Of a stretch of 64,000 nt of DNA, positions 1 through 31,764 are shown piece by piece; within the stretch, counting starts at the first letter, position 1, and every line of letters starts with the position of its first letter. Both the position numbers and the translations under genes were made by a program. The stretch is from assembly GCA_019914945.1 (NCBI GenBank), contig CM034107.1, positions 8,432,001-8,496,000 of the forward strand, in the 5' to 3' direction. The notes under the pieces are model-generated. The model was not told where the DNA came from. It searched no databases and saw nothing but the letters and a program-made list of their open reading frames with translations. Source of the stretch: Typha latifolia (Eukaryota > Streptophyta > Magnoliopsida > Poales > Typhaceae).

Positions 1-1290
1 TTAAAATACCCTCAATATCAAAGTCTCTCCCTCAGGACCCGCTGCCTAGCCAAAATATCACTTGGTGAGCTGCTCTCTTGCGTTTATGTGAGTATACATG
101 TCTGAAAGTAGTGTTCGCACCACAGATATTCTACTTCTCAGAGTTCTTGAAGCATTTTAATACTCTTGGAGATGACATTGCATGGCGTAGGCGGTTAGGA
201 AATCTCATTCTCACAATAGCAGAATTGTTGACGCTTGTCATTTTAGTATTCCATATACCTGAACGCTTGTCATTTTAGTATTCCATATACCTGATTCATA
301 TAGAGAAGTATTCCTTTTTTATGACTTTTTTAAGAGTCCAAACAGTTCTTGGGAAGTATCTATGTCTCTTAGGGGCATTTGGTTAAGAGTGTAGTACTAG
401 TGTTATTTTGTACATCTAAATCTATGATTTTGTAGAAAATGGATTGTGGAAAGGATGTGGAGATTTGGATGTTAATAGGCAAGAAAATGGAGGGAGGGCA
501 TACTCTCAATGGTTTAATTATCATGCATTAATAGTTCAATATAGATTTTTTTTGTAGTATTTAATGCAATATTACAGCTGATCCTACTGATTAAATTCTC
601 CAAACACATCGTATCAAATATTAGGATTCGTCATTCAGCATCAATGATTCAGTCTAACCCAACACCAGTGTATCATTTCTACATGCATCAGCTCCTACTT
701 GCCTCGTCGCATCCACACAATTCATCCCATTGAGTTTTGAGACAACCAAACATGGTCCTGAATCATCTCCTTAGCTATTGATTTTCATTATGATAAAACT
801 ATGTAATTTACCAATAACATTCTTGATTCTAGCATCTGCTCAATGAAATCTTGGTATTGAGCTTTATATATGCTATGTTTGTTAGACTTTATCGAGCTTT
901 ATTTGCCTCATGTGCCATGCCCTCTGACAGGTGAATTCTTGGTTAATGATGCATGGAATTTTGAGGAACTCCAAGAGGAAATCACAAAGGGATACATGTG
1001 ACAATTGTAGAAATTACATCCTTCTGGAAGTTTATGGCAGTAACCGACTGAGGCTGGTAATATTCCTAATGTTACAGCTCATTCATGTTTATGACTTCTC
1101 TTCCAATATCGGATAACTTTCCTTTCCCATTGCCACTAGGTATTGCAGCTGCTGAGGAATTGTCAGCCATTTGAAAGTGTTCTATATACCTTAGGTGGCA
1201 ACCTAATGGAATTACTAAACTTTATTCTCCCATATATATTCATTCGTACTTCTAGAAGAGAAGTTAAATCAGACACCTTGCAGATAAATT
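1..1290 (+). CDS. Possible last exons of an unrecognised gene (runs off the left edge)
   Basis: Three open stretches share one reading phase and are joined by plausible splice sites. Frame 1 is open from base 1 to a donor (GTGAGT) at about 88. A second block begins after an acceptor (CTGACAG) at 931 and ends at a possible GTAATA donor near 1056; it contains CDNCRNYILLEVYGSNRLRL. A third block begins after CCACTAG at about 1140, reads LQLLRNCQPFESVLYTLGGN and stays open to a TAA near 1290. All three junctions are phase 0, which is unlikely but not impossible by chance. I do not recognise the protein. It could be the C-terminal end of a conserved gene whose body lies left of the window, or chance open frames. 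Confidence is low. Confidence 0.25.
231..294. repeat. Tandem duplication, 2 x 32 bp
   Basis: The 32-bp unit beginning ACGCTTGTCATTTTAG occurs twice head to tail (231-262 and 263-294) with no difference that I can see, so it is a recent local duplication. If the candidate gene above is real, this lies in its intron. Confidence 0.85.
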
Positions 1291-1875
1291 AAGAGGACAA
1301 GTTATAGATGGCAGGGTATCCAGATTCATTAAGATTTAGATATTTATTTACGTTAGGGAATGTACAGGGAAACAAAGATGTGGTCAAAACAAATCTTTAA
1401 TAGGAGAATGCAAATCATTCAGAGTTTCTGTTCTATCTTTTCATCTGTTACTACTTTTTTCTTATTTAAGAGATCTCATTTGTTAAGATATCTTGTTATT
1501 GTCTCATTACAGAAGTGTACATCGCCAAATTTTCACAATCACAATATATTATTTGTATCAACTGCTATATTTCCCAACATTTTCTTGATTTAACAAACCT
1601 CGTGAAGAAAAAAGATACGTTAACAGTGCGATAACTTGACAAATGCCTAATAAGACTCAACGTCGACTTAGATAGTTCAAAAGGCTCATTCATGAGTTAT
1701 TTTAATTTTAGTGACATTAGTTCAATTAGGATAACATGAGAAGTAAAGTTCCCCTTCATACCCTATTTTTTATTAGTTAAGTTCTCCCTTCACACTTCCC
1801 TTCGCGTCACAATTTAAGCAAGATCTTGTAAAAAGGAAAAAAGAAAAAAAAAATTAACACGAAGTTTTTTCACAG

Positions 1876-2437
1876 GCTTGCTAATGGCAGCAGGAGGAGA
1901 AATTGTATGTCGTCGGTCTCTGTTAATGGTGCGGAGATTACTTAGCCATTTCAAAGCCCATTTCAAGAAATTGTATCTCGACGGCCCAATTTACTCATTG
2001 ACTGGGACAGGATAGGGCTCTATGGGGGCCTCAGAATGTGGAGCTTCGTCTTTACAGCCAGCCCCTTTCAGCGAAATTGAGATATATAAAGGCTGTGCTC
2101 GATTCCGAGCGTCCCATAGCTTCCGTGATCCAAAATTATCCTATACGGGCTGGGACAAAGGCAACTTTTGTTCCCAAATTTGAGGGGAGTCAACTTACTG
2201 GAGAAGTCTCATTAACAGTTCCTTCGAGATCATCACCAAAGTTCTTGTGAACTGCCTTTTGCCTCTTCTCGATCTGATCCTTCACTCTCAGTTGGACTTT
2301 CATCCGAGGTCGACAACTACGTCACTACTCACAAGCTTTATCAATTGGATGGCTAGGTCTAAGTTTTATCCGACCTTATCATCAAACTTGATTTCAGTAA
2401 AGCTTTTGACTGTATCAAACATGGCTTGATCTAATGC
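1876..2437 (+). pseudogene. Decayed LINE fragment (endonuclease-RT linker and start of RT)
   Basis: Conceptual pieces in more than one frame match the order of a plant L1-type ORF2. First is an Arg-rich RRRRN-like stretch, then an HFKKLYL-like block near 1960-1980, then PFSEIEIYKAVLDS at about 2066-2110. After that comes IITKVLVNCLLPLLDLI from 2229 and the RT block IKLDFSKAFDCIKHGLI at 2381-2431. The last block is in a different frame from the block at 2229, so at least one frameshift separates them. The GPDG segment normally between PFSE and the RT core is scrambled. Everything after the first RT aspartate motif is missing. This is an old dead fragment unrelated in position to the LINE at 16.5-19.1 kb. 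Confidence 0.6.
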
Positions 2438-2627
2438 AGGCCAAAGGCCGAAAGAGTATAAAGAATACGTGAGAAGGACAAGAAAATTTATATATATATT
2501 CATTCTATATCTCAATCCAATATCTTTATCTAGTTTATCTGACAATATAAGTCAATATTACCCCTTTAGGTAATAATATTAAGAGGTGGATCATTTAGGT
2601 AAATAGATTTGTGATGAGGACGAGTTG

Positions 2628-2950
2628 GTCAAATACTTAAAATTTTTTAGAGTTTAAAATATTTACTAGACTAACCACTGTTTAAACTATTTTCTAAACT
2701 AATACTACAGAAAAATCACTTTTTAGACTGTGACTATTGTTCCTCTAATCATCTAAGTCTCATTCTAAGTGGCCAAAGTAATTAATGAATTGCTCTATGC
2801 GAAAGCTATTCACAAATCACTTCGGGGAAGACTTAAACTATCAATCATTTTATTATGCAGCCACACTGCCATAAATTGCTTTTGAGCAAAGTGACTAAAT
2901 AATCACTTTCTTTGAAGGCGACTTAATAATCGTTTTCCTACCAATAAAAA
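2628..2950 (+). repeat. Left terminal inverted repeat of the MULE
   Basis: The outer ~150 bp pairs with the complement of about 7225-7350. The inner part is looser and is marked by repeated CACTTT/AAATCAC words that also occur in inverted form at 6960-7200. Confidence 0.6.
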
Positions 2951-3559
2951 TTAAAATTAGGAACTTAACAATATATGGAACTTGCTATAAAACCAAAATA
3001 ATATTTAGCAAAAAAGTTCAATAAAATTAGAATACATCATAACTACCCAAATTTTTACAATAATAGAATAAAATTAAAAATAAAAACAAGTATCATCGAC
3101 TATCCTCCTAGTACATAAAAACGAAGGTGTAATGATTTCTTTCTCTTGTAAACAATAACTCCTCATATAAATGGCTCTTGCGTCAGCTGGGATGTGGGGA
3201 CCTCTATCTCAGGAGCCTCTATCTCTTGAGGTACCTCAATCTCGGGAGGGACTTACAATCCCTCGTGTACTAAACTATAAGACTCCCGTCGTCCTTTTCC
3301 TCTACGTTCCCGTCTTCGCCCTTGTTTGCCACGTTCTCTCTCTCGTGCAGATGACTTGCGTCAGCTAGGATGTGAGGACCTCATTCTCAAGAGGTGCAAC
3401 GTTCTCATGAGTTGGAACTGTAGAATCATCATGAGCTAGAGCTACAAAATCCTCATGAGCTAGATGTGCAAGACATCATGACTTATCAATCTTATTTAAT
3501 GATGTCACACATTTCTCTCATATCTCTGTCATCGTAAGACGCCCCCTATCACTACTCCA

Positions 3560-6176
3560 CATCTGTAGTGCATTAATACCTATAGTATAAATATCCATCA
3601 AAGTATAAACCTATAAGCAAATTGCAAGTCAAAATATATATAATACTAGAAATAATAAATTTAGTTGTAAAAAACTATGCATACCATAATCTTGATGATG
3701 CTACCAGATGACTAAAATCGCATGGGGGTCAATCACATAAAGGAGAAATATGTCATCAGGTGATTATTCTATACCACTCCATATAGGGGTCAGTAAATCC
3801 CATCAGTCTAACATATGGGGCCTCATTCATTACTATATCTATCCATTGCTCCCACATATAAATATGTGTTGCATGATGCGTTCTTCAGTGATAACTGCTC
3901 TTTCCACGCTGATCGACTTTATGAAGTGCATCCTTTGTATTATATGCTACTAGGATCTGCTGTATGCGACCAAACTGTCACATAACACGATAAAAAAAAT
4001 GCCACTCTACCACATCAAACATCAAAGCATATGAGGGGAGCTCTAGTCCTCCACATGTGACTATCTGATGTATACCAATAATACCTCGACGGTGATAAAA
4101 TCCACACATAGTGTGTAAGTTTGCTATCTCAAGATTTGCACTCATAATAGAAGTGATGTTAGGCGTGAATAGTTGGTTGGTTCTTAAATAATCATCTCCT
4201 TATTTGCACCTCTCATAGAAGTAGTAGACTAAGCGATACAATGTTACTTATACCAAAGCTATTATTGACAACAATCGAGCATTAAGCAATACACTATTAA
4301 CAACTTCAGATAAATTAGTAGTCATGAGTCCATAACGCGATCACCATCGTGACCTAGAGCCTACTTTTCAATTGGGATGTCATCAAGTTATTTCTTGCAT
4401 CTGGATGCAACCGCTCAATCTGTGACATCCGAAAGTCAAACTTTTGCACTTGATTTTCCATAGCAGTTTGATAAGCAAAATTCTTTAAAGTAGTATTATG
4501 AAAATGTTTATTAAAATTGCTACCTATATGATGTAAAAAAATTACGAAAATAAGCCATTGGCTCCTTCCAACCATTGTCGGAATCATTTACAGTTGTTAA
4601 TATCCTAGCATACCGATCTGAAATCAAACAAATTTCTTGTATTTGATTTATAACAAGATGACACAAACAAACCAACCCCAACTCGATGCATAACTGCTCT
4701 CTACAATAGCAAATGCATGAGAAAATATCTAATAATTTCTATCAGTGCCTGTAGCAATAATTAAGATACTTTTATATTTACCATATAGATATATGCCATC
4801 AATACTTATTACAGGCGTACAATGTTTGAATCAATGAATTGAAGCACCAAAGGACCAAAAAATACGCCTAAACATCTCCGTATTTAGGTAATCAAATCTG
4901 ACTTTATCCCATTAAACCATTGTATTAGGATTTTTTGTGTTTCACTTACATCATATATAAAGGATTCTGTCCAATCACAAAATAGATTTGCCATAACCTT
5001 TTGTTTTCCTCTCCATGCCTTTCAGTATGAAATCCGATAATGATAAGTATAGATAATATCTTGTCGAAGACTAATTATTTTTATACTTATTATTCTTTTT
5101 CACAGAATTTGTAAGTTTGTGATTGATGACGATCCGCATTTAATGAAAGGTTGAGACAAGTATGAAGACCAATGTATTTTGCTATTTCCCACATCCCATA
5201 GTTATTACAAATATATGCTCATACTCTCCACTGACAAATATTATCTTGTTGACATTTCACATATAAAATAGTAGGACTAGAATATTTAACCTTATATGGG
5301 TGGTGTTAGGCAATTGCATGCTTTTTAAAATACATATGCAACTCATCTTTTCTTTTAAACAATAGACCAATACGTGGCTTACCACTAATATTCTGGGAAG
5401 CAACTAATATATCTTGTACTTGGTTCCCAATTTGTGTTATACTAGTTTGGTGGAGGTTCAAATAAATGTGGCACAAAATGATCTTGATTAGCTTCTAGTT
5501 ATTGATCAATATCCTTATCAGATGTGGAAGCACAATAATTATTTGTTTCTACACCACACATAATATTTACTATATCTGCAATATCAACTCTACCGCTTTG
5601 TTAACTTAGGCCTACATTATACTAATTTTCATTACTTTTGAGATGTATTGGTGATTAAAATATCCTAGGGCTCACATTATTAAAACTTGACTAACTTAGA
5701 CCTACATAATATTGTTCATGATAATTTAGATCAGCTGGTGTTTTAGATATCACTAGATTGACGTTGTTAAAACTTGGTTGACTTAGATTTACATAATATT
5801 GTTCATGAAAATTCAAGTTTACTAATGGTTAGGATATTATTTGTTCATTAGATTATGTGAGCAAAACAGTGAATTCCATTAAACCATCATGTATTCTATC
5901 ATTTGGCGTAGAATTTATAAATAATTCTACCAAACTACCACTTTGTTCAAGCAAATTAAGCATTGCATTCACACTTTCGTCATCAACAATCGGCATAGTA
6001 TTGAACTCACGACCAAGGTTGCATATCCTACAATGCAATTCTAAGTTCCATTTGCTTTTACTTAGTCCATTAAGTATCAATATTTTATCCAATAACTCAT
6101 CATATGTTGACCTCCTATCAATTTTAACAAGTCTTTTTATTCCAACATCATATTTAACAGCATTGAGTCCCCTCAT
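3560..6176 (-). pseudogene. MULE transposase remnant running into a plant-mobile-domain-like segment
   Basis: Reading the minus strand from 6176 downward, the N-terminal domain is open for 107 codons (starts MRGLNAVKYDVGIKRLVKID). Next, around 5350-5100, comes a zinc-finger-like stretch (FRNAVKNYALKG, ...CQWRV, LHTCLNLSLNADRHQSQTYK). The transposase core follows (VISIDGIYLYGKYKSILIIA near 4800; LHHIGSNFNKHFHNTTLKNF and QVQKFDFRMSQIERLHPDA near 4530-4400; GLMTTNLSEVVNSVLLNARL near 4320). The usual C-terminal linker (QLFTPNITSIMSANLEIANL) follows. Instead of a SWIM zinc finger the frame then gives RRGIIGIHQIVTCGGLELPS, FDVVEWHFFYRVMCQFGRIQ and YMEWYRIIT..ISP, which resemble the plant mobile domain (PMD). 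Several stops and frameshifts make it dead. Domain identities are from motif recognition only. Confidence 0.65.
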
Positions 6177-6999
6177 AATTGAACAACTTCAATAACAAGC
6201 AATAAACACTGGTTTTAAAGCCATAATCTATATGAAAAATAATATAAAAATATACCAAATATTTAATTAAAGAAATATAAGGACTTCCTAAAATATCAAA
6301 ATTTATTTAATAAATGAAATTTGGCTTAGCATAACATATTGATAGTTGAAACTATTTCATTGGTTAGATAACAAATACTTTTAGCCATAATTCATTGTTT
6401 TCCTAGAAATTGGTGAGTGCCACCATCACAGGTGTGAGCAAAAAATATATCAGTTAAACAGTGTTTATAAACTTATAATTAATATGCATGAAAGACTTCT
6501 AAAAGTATTACTTCCCTTAGATGTTAACTAGAAAAAAAGAACACAATTAATGAATTGAAAATGAGACTTAAACATGTCGTACGCCAAATAACAATAAACA
6601 TTAGAGTATTACGCAAGTGTGTTGTTAATAGGAAAACAAGATCAATTGCAATCCAATAGATCTATGAAGGAACATGAGAAATTTTGCAATACCAACTCAT
6701 CTTAGGTAACACAAAACTAAATCAAGATGAGACGAAACCTTAAACTCTGCACTAAAACCACTTTCATTAAGAGAGTGCTAGAGAGAGCTTACACTGATGG
6801 AAGAAAATGCAGCATTGCTCGTCGACAATTGGTCAGCAACCCATGGGCACTATAAGGAAGAGAGTTGTGTTGCATCGCTCGTTTGGGTGTGAGAGGAAGA
6901 AATGGTTGAGAAAATGACTAAATATCGTGGGTAGCTAGGCGAGGGATTTTGTGTAAGTTAAATCACTCTCTCGGAGAGCATTTAATCATTTTTTTTCGA

Positions 7000-7350
7000 A
7001 AGTGATTTATTTGGTTGCAAAATAAGGCTATATGGCTCACAAATCACTTTTCCATATTTATAAATTCATTTCCCATAGAGCTATTAATTAATCGCTTGTC
7101 CTAAAAACAATTTATTTGGCTGCAAAATAAGACTACGTGACTCATGCTTTCCCGTAAAGCGATTTATGAATCACCTTTCCGTAGAGTGATTAATTGATAG
7201 TTTTCGCCAATTACTTAAATGTGGAACTTAATTGATTACACGAATGATAGTCACTATTCGAGAAAGCAATTTTCCTGTAATACTAGTTTAGAAAATAGTT
7301 TGAATAGTAAAAAATAAAATTGACTATAACAGTATTTTGGTCAAAAACTT
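7000..7350 (-). repeat. Right terminal inverted repeat of the MULE
   Basis: Reverse complement of the left end, with the best-conserved core at about 7265-7310. Subterminal repeats (TTATTTGG.TGCAAAATAAG twice, at about 7005 and 7110) suggest small internal duplications. Confidence 0.6.
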
Positions 7351-7370
7351 AATTTTTTCATTACTACTGG

Positions 7371-8037
7371 TATATCTGCCTGCGTCTATATGGATCAGAT
7401 ATTGTCCGACCTGTTGTCATCCCTAATTGTTTTCCATGCTTTCAAGTGAACTGGACCTAATCAATATCATATTTGACCCATTACAAAATGCCATTATGGC
7501 TAAGTTTAATCGAATATGCACAAAATATTCCTAACAGATGACTATTGAAATTAGCAGATACATGTACAAATATCCTCCTCAATGCGTAGAATGTTAGATG
7601 TGTAACTAATTTTATAAAAGAGTACTTCGTTTCTAATATATATCCTCTTGTACTATGATATCAGGTAGCATTAAAGTATTTTCGATCCCTTTCAAGTGAT
7701 TTATACAAGGGTGAAATAGTCCTTTCACTATCTAAGTTAAGTTTTAATTATGATTCATTAGATTTAACCAATAGAATGTACTTCTTTTGACAAAAGGTCC
7801 AATGATATGAATGGTAACTATGACATTTCAAGGATAAAGTGGTAATAATAATAATAATACAAATTATAAAAAGAAACCCTTTTCTCATAGAAAACTTGTG
7901 ACATCTTGACTAAACCATAACTTGTAGAGCCTGGTGTCCTTTTTTTTTTAATATTTTCCTAGGTTGATTTATTTGATCACCAGCCGTCGATCAAATCCCT
8001 TGCCTGCTCCCCGCTCCTCAAAGCTTTAATCCCCTCC
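7371..8037. other. Gene-free stretch upstream of RPS5
   Basis: AT-rich, with no coding stretch or recognisable repeat. A short AAT-type trinucleotide run lies near 7845-7860. It presumably contains the RPS5 promoter proximal to 8038. Confidence 0.5.
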
Positions 8038-8064
8038 TATATATACGCTTTAGCTAGGGTTTTT
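8038..8064 (+). promoter_or_regulatory. RPS5 core promoter: TATA box and telo-box-like motif
   Basis: TATATATA lies at 8038-8045, about 100 bp before the ATG. TAGGGTTTTT at 8055-8064 is the complement of a telo-box-like AAACCCTA, a motif known to be enriched in promoters and leaders of plant ribosomal-protein genes. A strongly pyrimidine-rich leader (about 8072-8120, CT repeats) follows, as is common in plant ribosomal-protein transcripts. No transcription start was measured. Confidence 0.5.
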
Positions 8065-8141
8065 GAGCCGCCTCGTTTCCCTTCGCTCTCTCTTCCCCTC
8101 TCTCTGTGTGTCTCTCTCGTCCGGCGTCAAAGGCGAAGGCA

Positions 8142-11090
<2,949 letters not shown>

Positions 11091-12443
11091 GTGGAGTTTG
11101 ATACACAAGATCGAGATTTGGAGTGGAGGATATTGGCAGATTTTTCTCTTCTGTTTGTGTTAAAATTAGTTTCGATCAGACAGTCATGTTCTGTTTTCTT
11201 CAAATTGAGCAAATTATGTAGTCGCCCCTCCAAGAGATTTTTGTTCTCATGGTTTCTAGAGATAAAACTAAAATTTCCTTCACTATTTTTTTTTTATTTT
11301 ATTTTTTGTTTTCAATTACATTTTTTCTATCATGTTTACATTATCTCCTTTTAGTGCTAATCTACCGTCCGTCCAGCAAAAATTGAACTCTTTTTCACTG
11401 CAATGTGCTAGGAAACATGGATACCTTATCTTCTTGTCCGATAGAACAGGACTATGTATGACCTTTTCACGGTGACCCCGTGACAAGTAAAATAATGGTT
11501 TAACAGGATTCGAATCTATTGATACAATACTCAGAACATTTCTTCTAATAATCATCTGACCACAATCTCTGCTCAATCTCTGTCGGTCTAGCTCCACTAA
11601 ATTTTTTTATAAAAAGTTAAAAGAACTCTTTTGACACTGCACTGGATGGTGAGAAGAGTTTGTCACAAAGTTCAAGCGTTCTCGCATAAGCGGGTAGGGA
11701 GTAAAAGCACAAGCAACTACTAGTGCTGTTAATTTTGTTTATATTTTAAAAAAATCATCAACAAAATAAGCACAAGCAACTACCAGAGCTGATAATACCT
11801 ATCACGGTTCCGGAGAACTTTAGAACCTCTAAGACCTATCTATCAGCAATATTCAAAAACATCTAAGGTGACTAAATCTTTAGGATCTCACTGAGTTGGA
11901 GATCTAGATTCGGAAGTGTTAATAAAGTAACACTCGAGAAACTTTGGCAACATCTCGCATGAAATCCTCAATGTTTTATGAAGAATGCACAACTGCACTG
12001 GAAGATGATCAGACAACAGAATACCAAATCTGAACCTCATTTTCCTTTTTCTTTTTATCGGTCTTGTTTGAGATAAGAGGGTATTGATCAAAATGATAAC
12101 AAGACTGTACAGGGGAAGGAGGGAAGGGGTTACAAGAAGAGAAGGGAGAAGAAATCATCGTATATCTATTGAATTAAATCAAGCATTGTGAGAAAGATTT
12201 CTTATACCCAAGAGAGCAGGACGAGCTAATCTAGAATCACAGATAAGTGATGGACATTCAAGCTTATTCCCAAATGTGAGAAGCAGTCTATCGAGAAAAT
12301 ATGAGGTGGCACTATAACATAACAGAAAGATAGAAGGAAGAAAAAAAAGTAGAGAGGAAAAACTCACACCTTGAAATAACATCTTAAGCCCAAATAAATT
12401 AACTTGGAACAAATAGAAGAAAAAAAAGCCCTCAATTATGTCC
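11091..12443. other. Convergent intergenic spacer between RPS5 and SEC23
   Basis: Holds the 3' untranslated regions of both genes. T-rich just after RPS5 (11285-11340). I see no coding stretch or recognised repeat; short minus-strand open frames here have no family features. Confidence 0.5.
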
Positions 12444-29798
<17,355 letters not shown>

Positions 29799-31764
29799 GC
29801 GTTGTTCGGTTTGGCCGAGGAGGAGAGAGTTTTATTTTTCAGGGGGATTGAATTGGATCGAAATCAAAGGAGTTTGGTTGCATTCTTATTATATTTATTT
29901 AACAAGTTTATAAAAAACCCCCTACCTTTATTTTTAATTAATTAATTATTTATTTATTTAATGTTAACCAGCTGATTGATTACAAGTTATCAGCCCTGCA
30001 TCCATTAAAATGTCAAAGATGTTATCAAAATATAAAAGATGAAATATACTCACACTTGAGGGTAATACATAAGATTTGATTCATATCTTTTTGTGAGAGT
30101 AGGTAAGTAGGACATATTTATGTATAACTTGTATACAAATAGTTTAGAGGAAAGGCCATTCCAAACACATTTTCCACACAAAACCCAGAATTTTAAGGGT
30201 AGTAGGAATTTGCCAAATAGCAATAGCAGAGATATCTATCTATCAGGGAATTTAGATTGCAGCCTATGTTGTAGCAGCCCAGCTCCCTTTGGATTGAGGA
30301 CCCAACTGGTTCGGTAATCAAATATCTTTTTTATTTTATTTTTTATATATTTAATTAAGTTTATTTTTTAAAAAATTAAGACAAAGAAATGAGACTAATG
30401 AGCTTAAATTTTGTAACCCAAAAGGGTTCGTTGAAATTGATTTGAGGTGAAGGGGAAAAATAATGAATGACCCATTCTTAATCTCTATGCAAGTCCATAG
30501 AGTGTTATGAAGAAAACGTAAGATGTCATCCTTAAGCTTCTTAATAGTATTGCACAATGTCTTCCGCATCTAAGAGAGGTATTAGCAACCCCAAGGATCA
30601 ACAACTGCATATTTAACTCTCATAATCTAAGTCCATTAAATTTAAATGTGAGCTGCCATTCTCTCCTCCCATACATATGTCACCCTTCCTTTTCTCCTAC
30701 TAGTGCATAGGTTAGCCATGCACCCTCTCTAACCTCCTTCCTCTCCATTCTCCTCAGCCTCTCTACCTCATTCCTTGCCTTCATGAGCTCTCACTCAATT
30801 TTCATTGGCATGCATCATCGTCGGAGTTTCTCAATGCGTGATTCTAACTGCTCCTTATCATCATGCTTGTGCCGAGAAATTGGTCGGCCAGCGACCCGAC
30901 AACATACAATGTCGTCCCTTGTCTTAGGAGCTTACCCTTGATGAGATCTTCCTCTCTCTCACTCTCTTTCCTTTTTCTTATCTTTACTTTCTGGGCGTCC
31001 CTCTTATTTGCCGAACTATTATTTTAACTTTATATCATATCAAATATAATTATTACATATTAATATACAACTAAACAAATAATATATACTCTTATAAACT
31101 GTGATATGCCAATATAAAAAAAAATTAGAATAAGAACAAACGAGACTTAGAAGAACAAAATTGTTGGACCTTTAGATTGCACTTCATGCAATACCAAGAA
31201 ATCCATTAGCCTGTTCACTTCTCATATCTCCCCATTAATTCATGGATAGAAGGAATACTGGACAACTTGGAGATTTCCGAAGCTCCTAATTTCTTGCTGC
31301 TCGACATGATACAGTAACAAAATTTTCAAATTCAAAGCTTCCAATACTACAGGTTTCATTCCACAAAGTGGTTTGTTAATGGAGAAAATGGGAATCCTTG
31401 TTCCACTCGAACAATATCTGCAAACCTTCGTTTAAAGAAAAAAGAATTCAATCTTTTTCAATCTGAATCCATGAGATCCAGGTGATGGAAAAACAAAATA
31501 CAATCTTTTGAGACGGTAGAAGCAAAAGTAATAGGATTAATTCACAGAACTAGAAAACTTTCACCAAGGTTTGATACCCACCTGACAAACATAACTTTAT
31601 TGTTTGCTAAATGATACTAAAAAACGTTAATAAACAACAAATATTACAATTTTCATTTCTGGGTACCAACATATCAAAATGAAAGCAATGTCTCAGATCT
31701 AGCAAAAAGATATAAAGGCCAACAGTCTAAGGCATGGAGAACCATTCTATTATCAACTAACAGA
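29799..31764. other. Spacer between SEC23 (5' end) and the KONJAC-type gene (3' end)
   Basis: Contains the SEC23 leader and promoter and the downstream gene's 3' untranslated region. The AT-rich part at 29930-29965 has repeated TTAATTAA/TTATTTAT. I see no coding stretch or clear TATA box assignment, and no recognised repeat. Confidence 0.5.

Larger units (their letters stand above)
2620..7370 (-). mobile_element. Decayed Mutator-like element (MULE) with terminal inverted repeats
   Basis: Both ends carry the same sequence in inverted orientation. The left block TTTAAACTATTTTCTAAACT near 2682-2701 reappears as its reverse complement near 7280-7300, and the next block (ATACTACAG... versus GTATTACAG...) also matches. 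Similarity continues inward in degenerate form to about 2950 and out from about 7000, including repeated AAATCACTTT-like words. The interior carries minus-strand remnants of a MULE transposase. Outer limits are uncertain by about 20 bp, because the outermost bases (GGTCAAATACT on the left, GACCAAAATACT on the complement of the right) have diverged. I could not fix a 9-bp target duplication. About 4.7 kb; immobile because the transposase frame is broken. Confidence 0.7.

Noticed and set aside
5857..6195. Plus-strand open frame of 112 codons
   Set aside because: Antisense of the better supported MULE N-terminal frame on the minus strand.
11505..11530. GGATTCGAATC resembling a tRNA T-loop
   Set aside because: No acceptor stem, D-arm or anticodon arm can be drawn around it.
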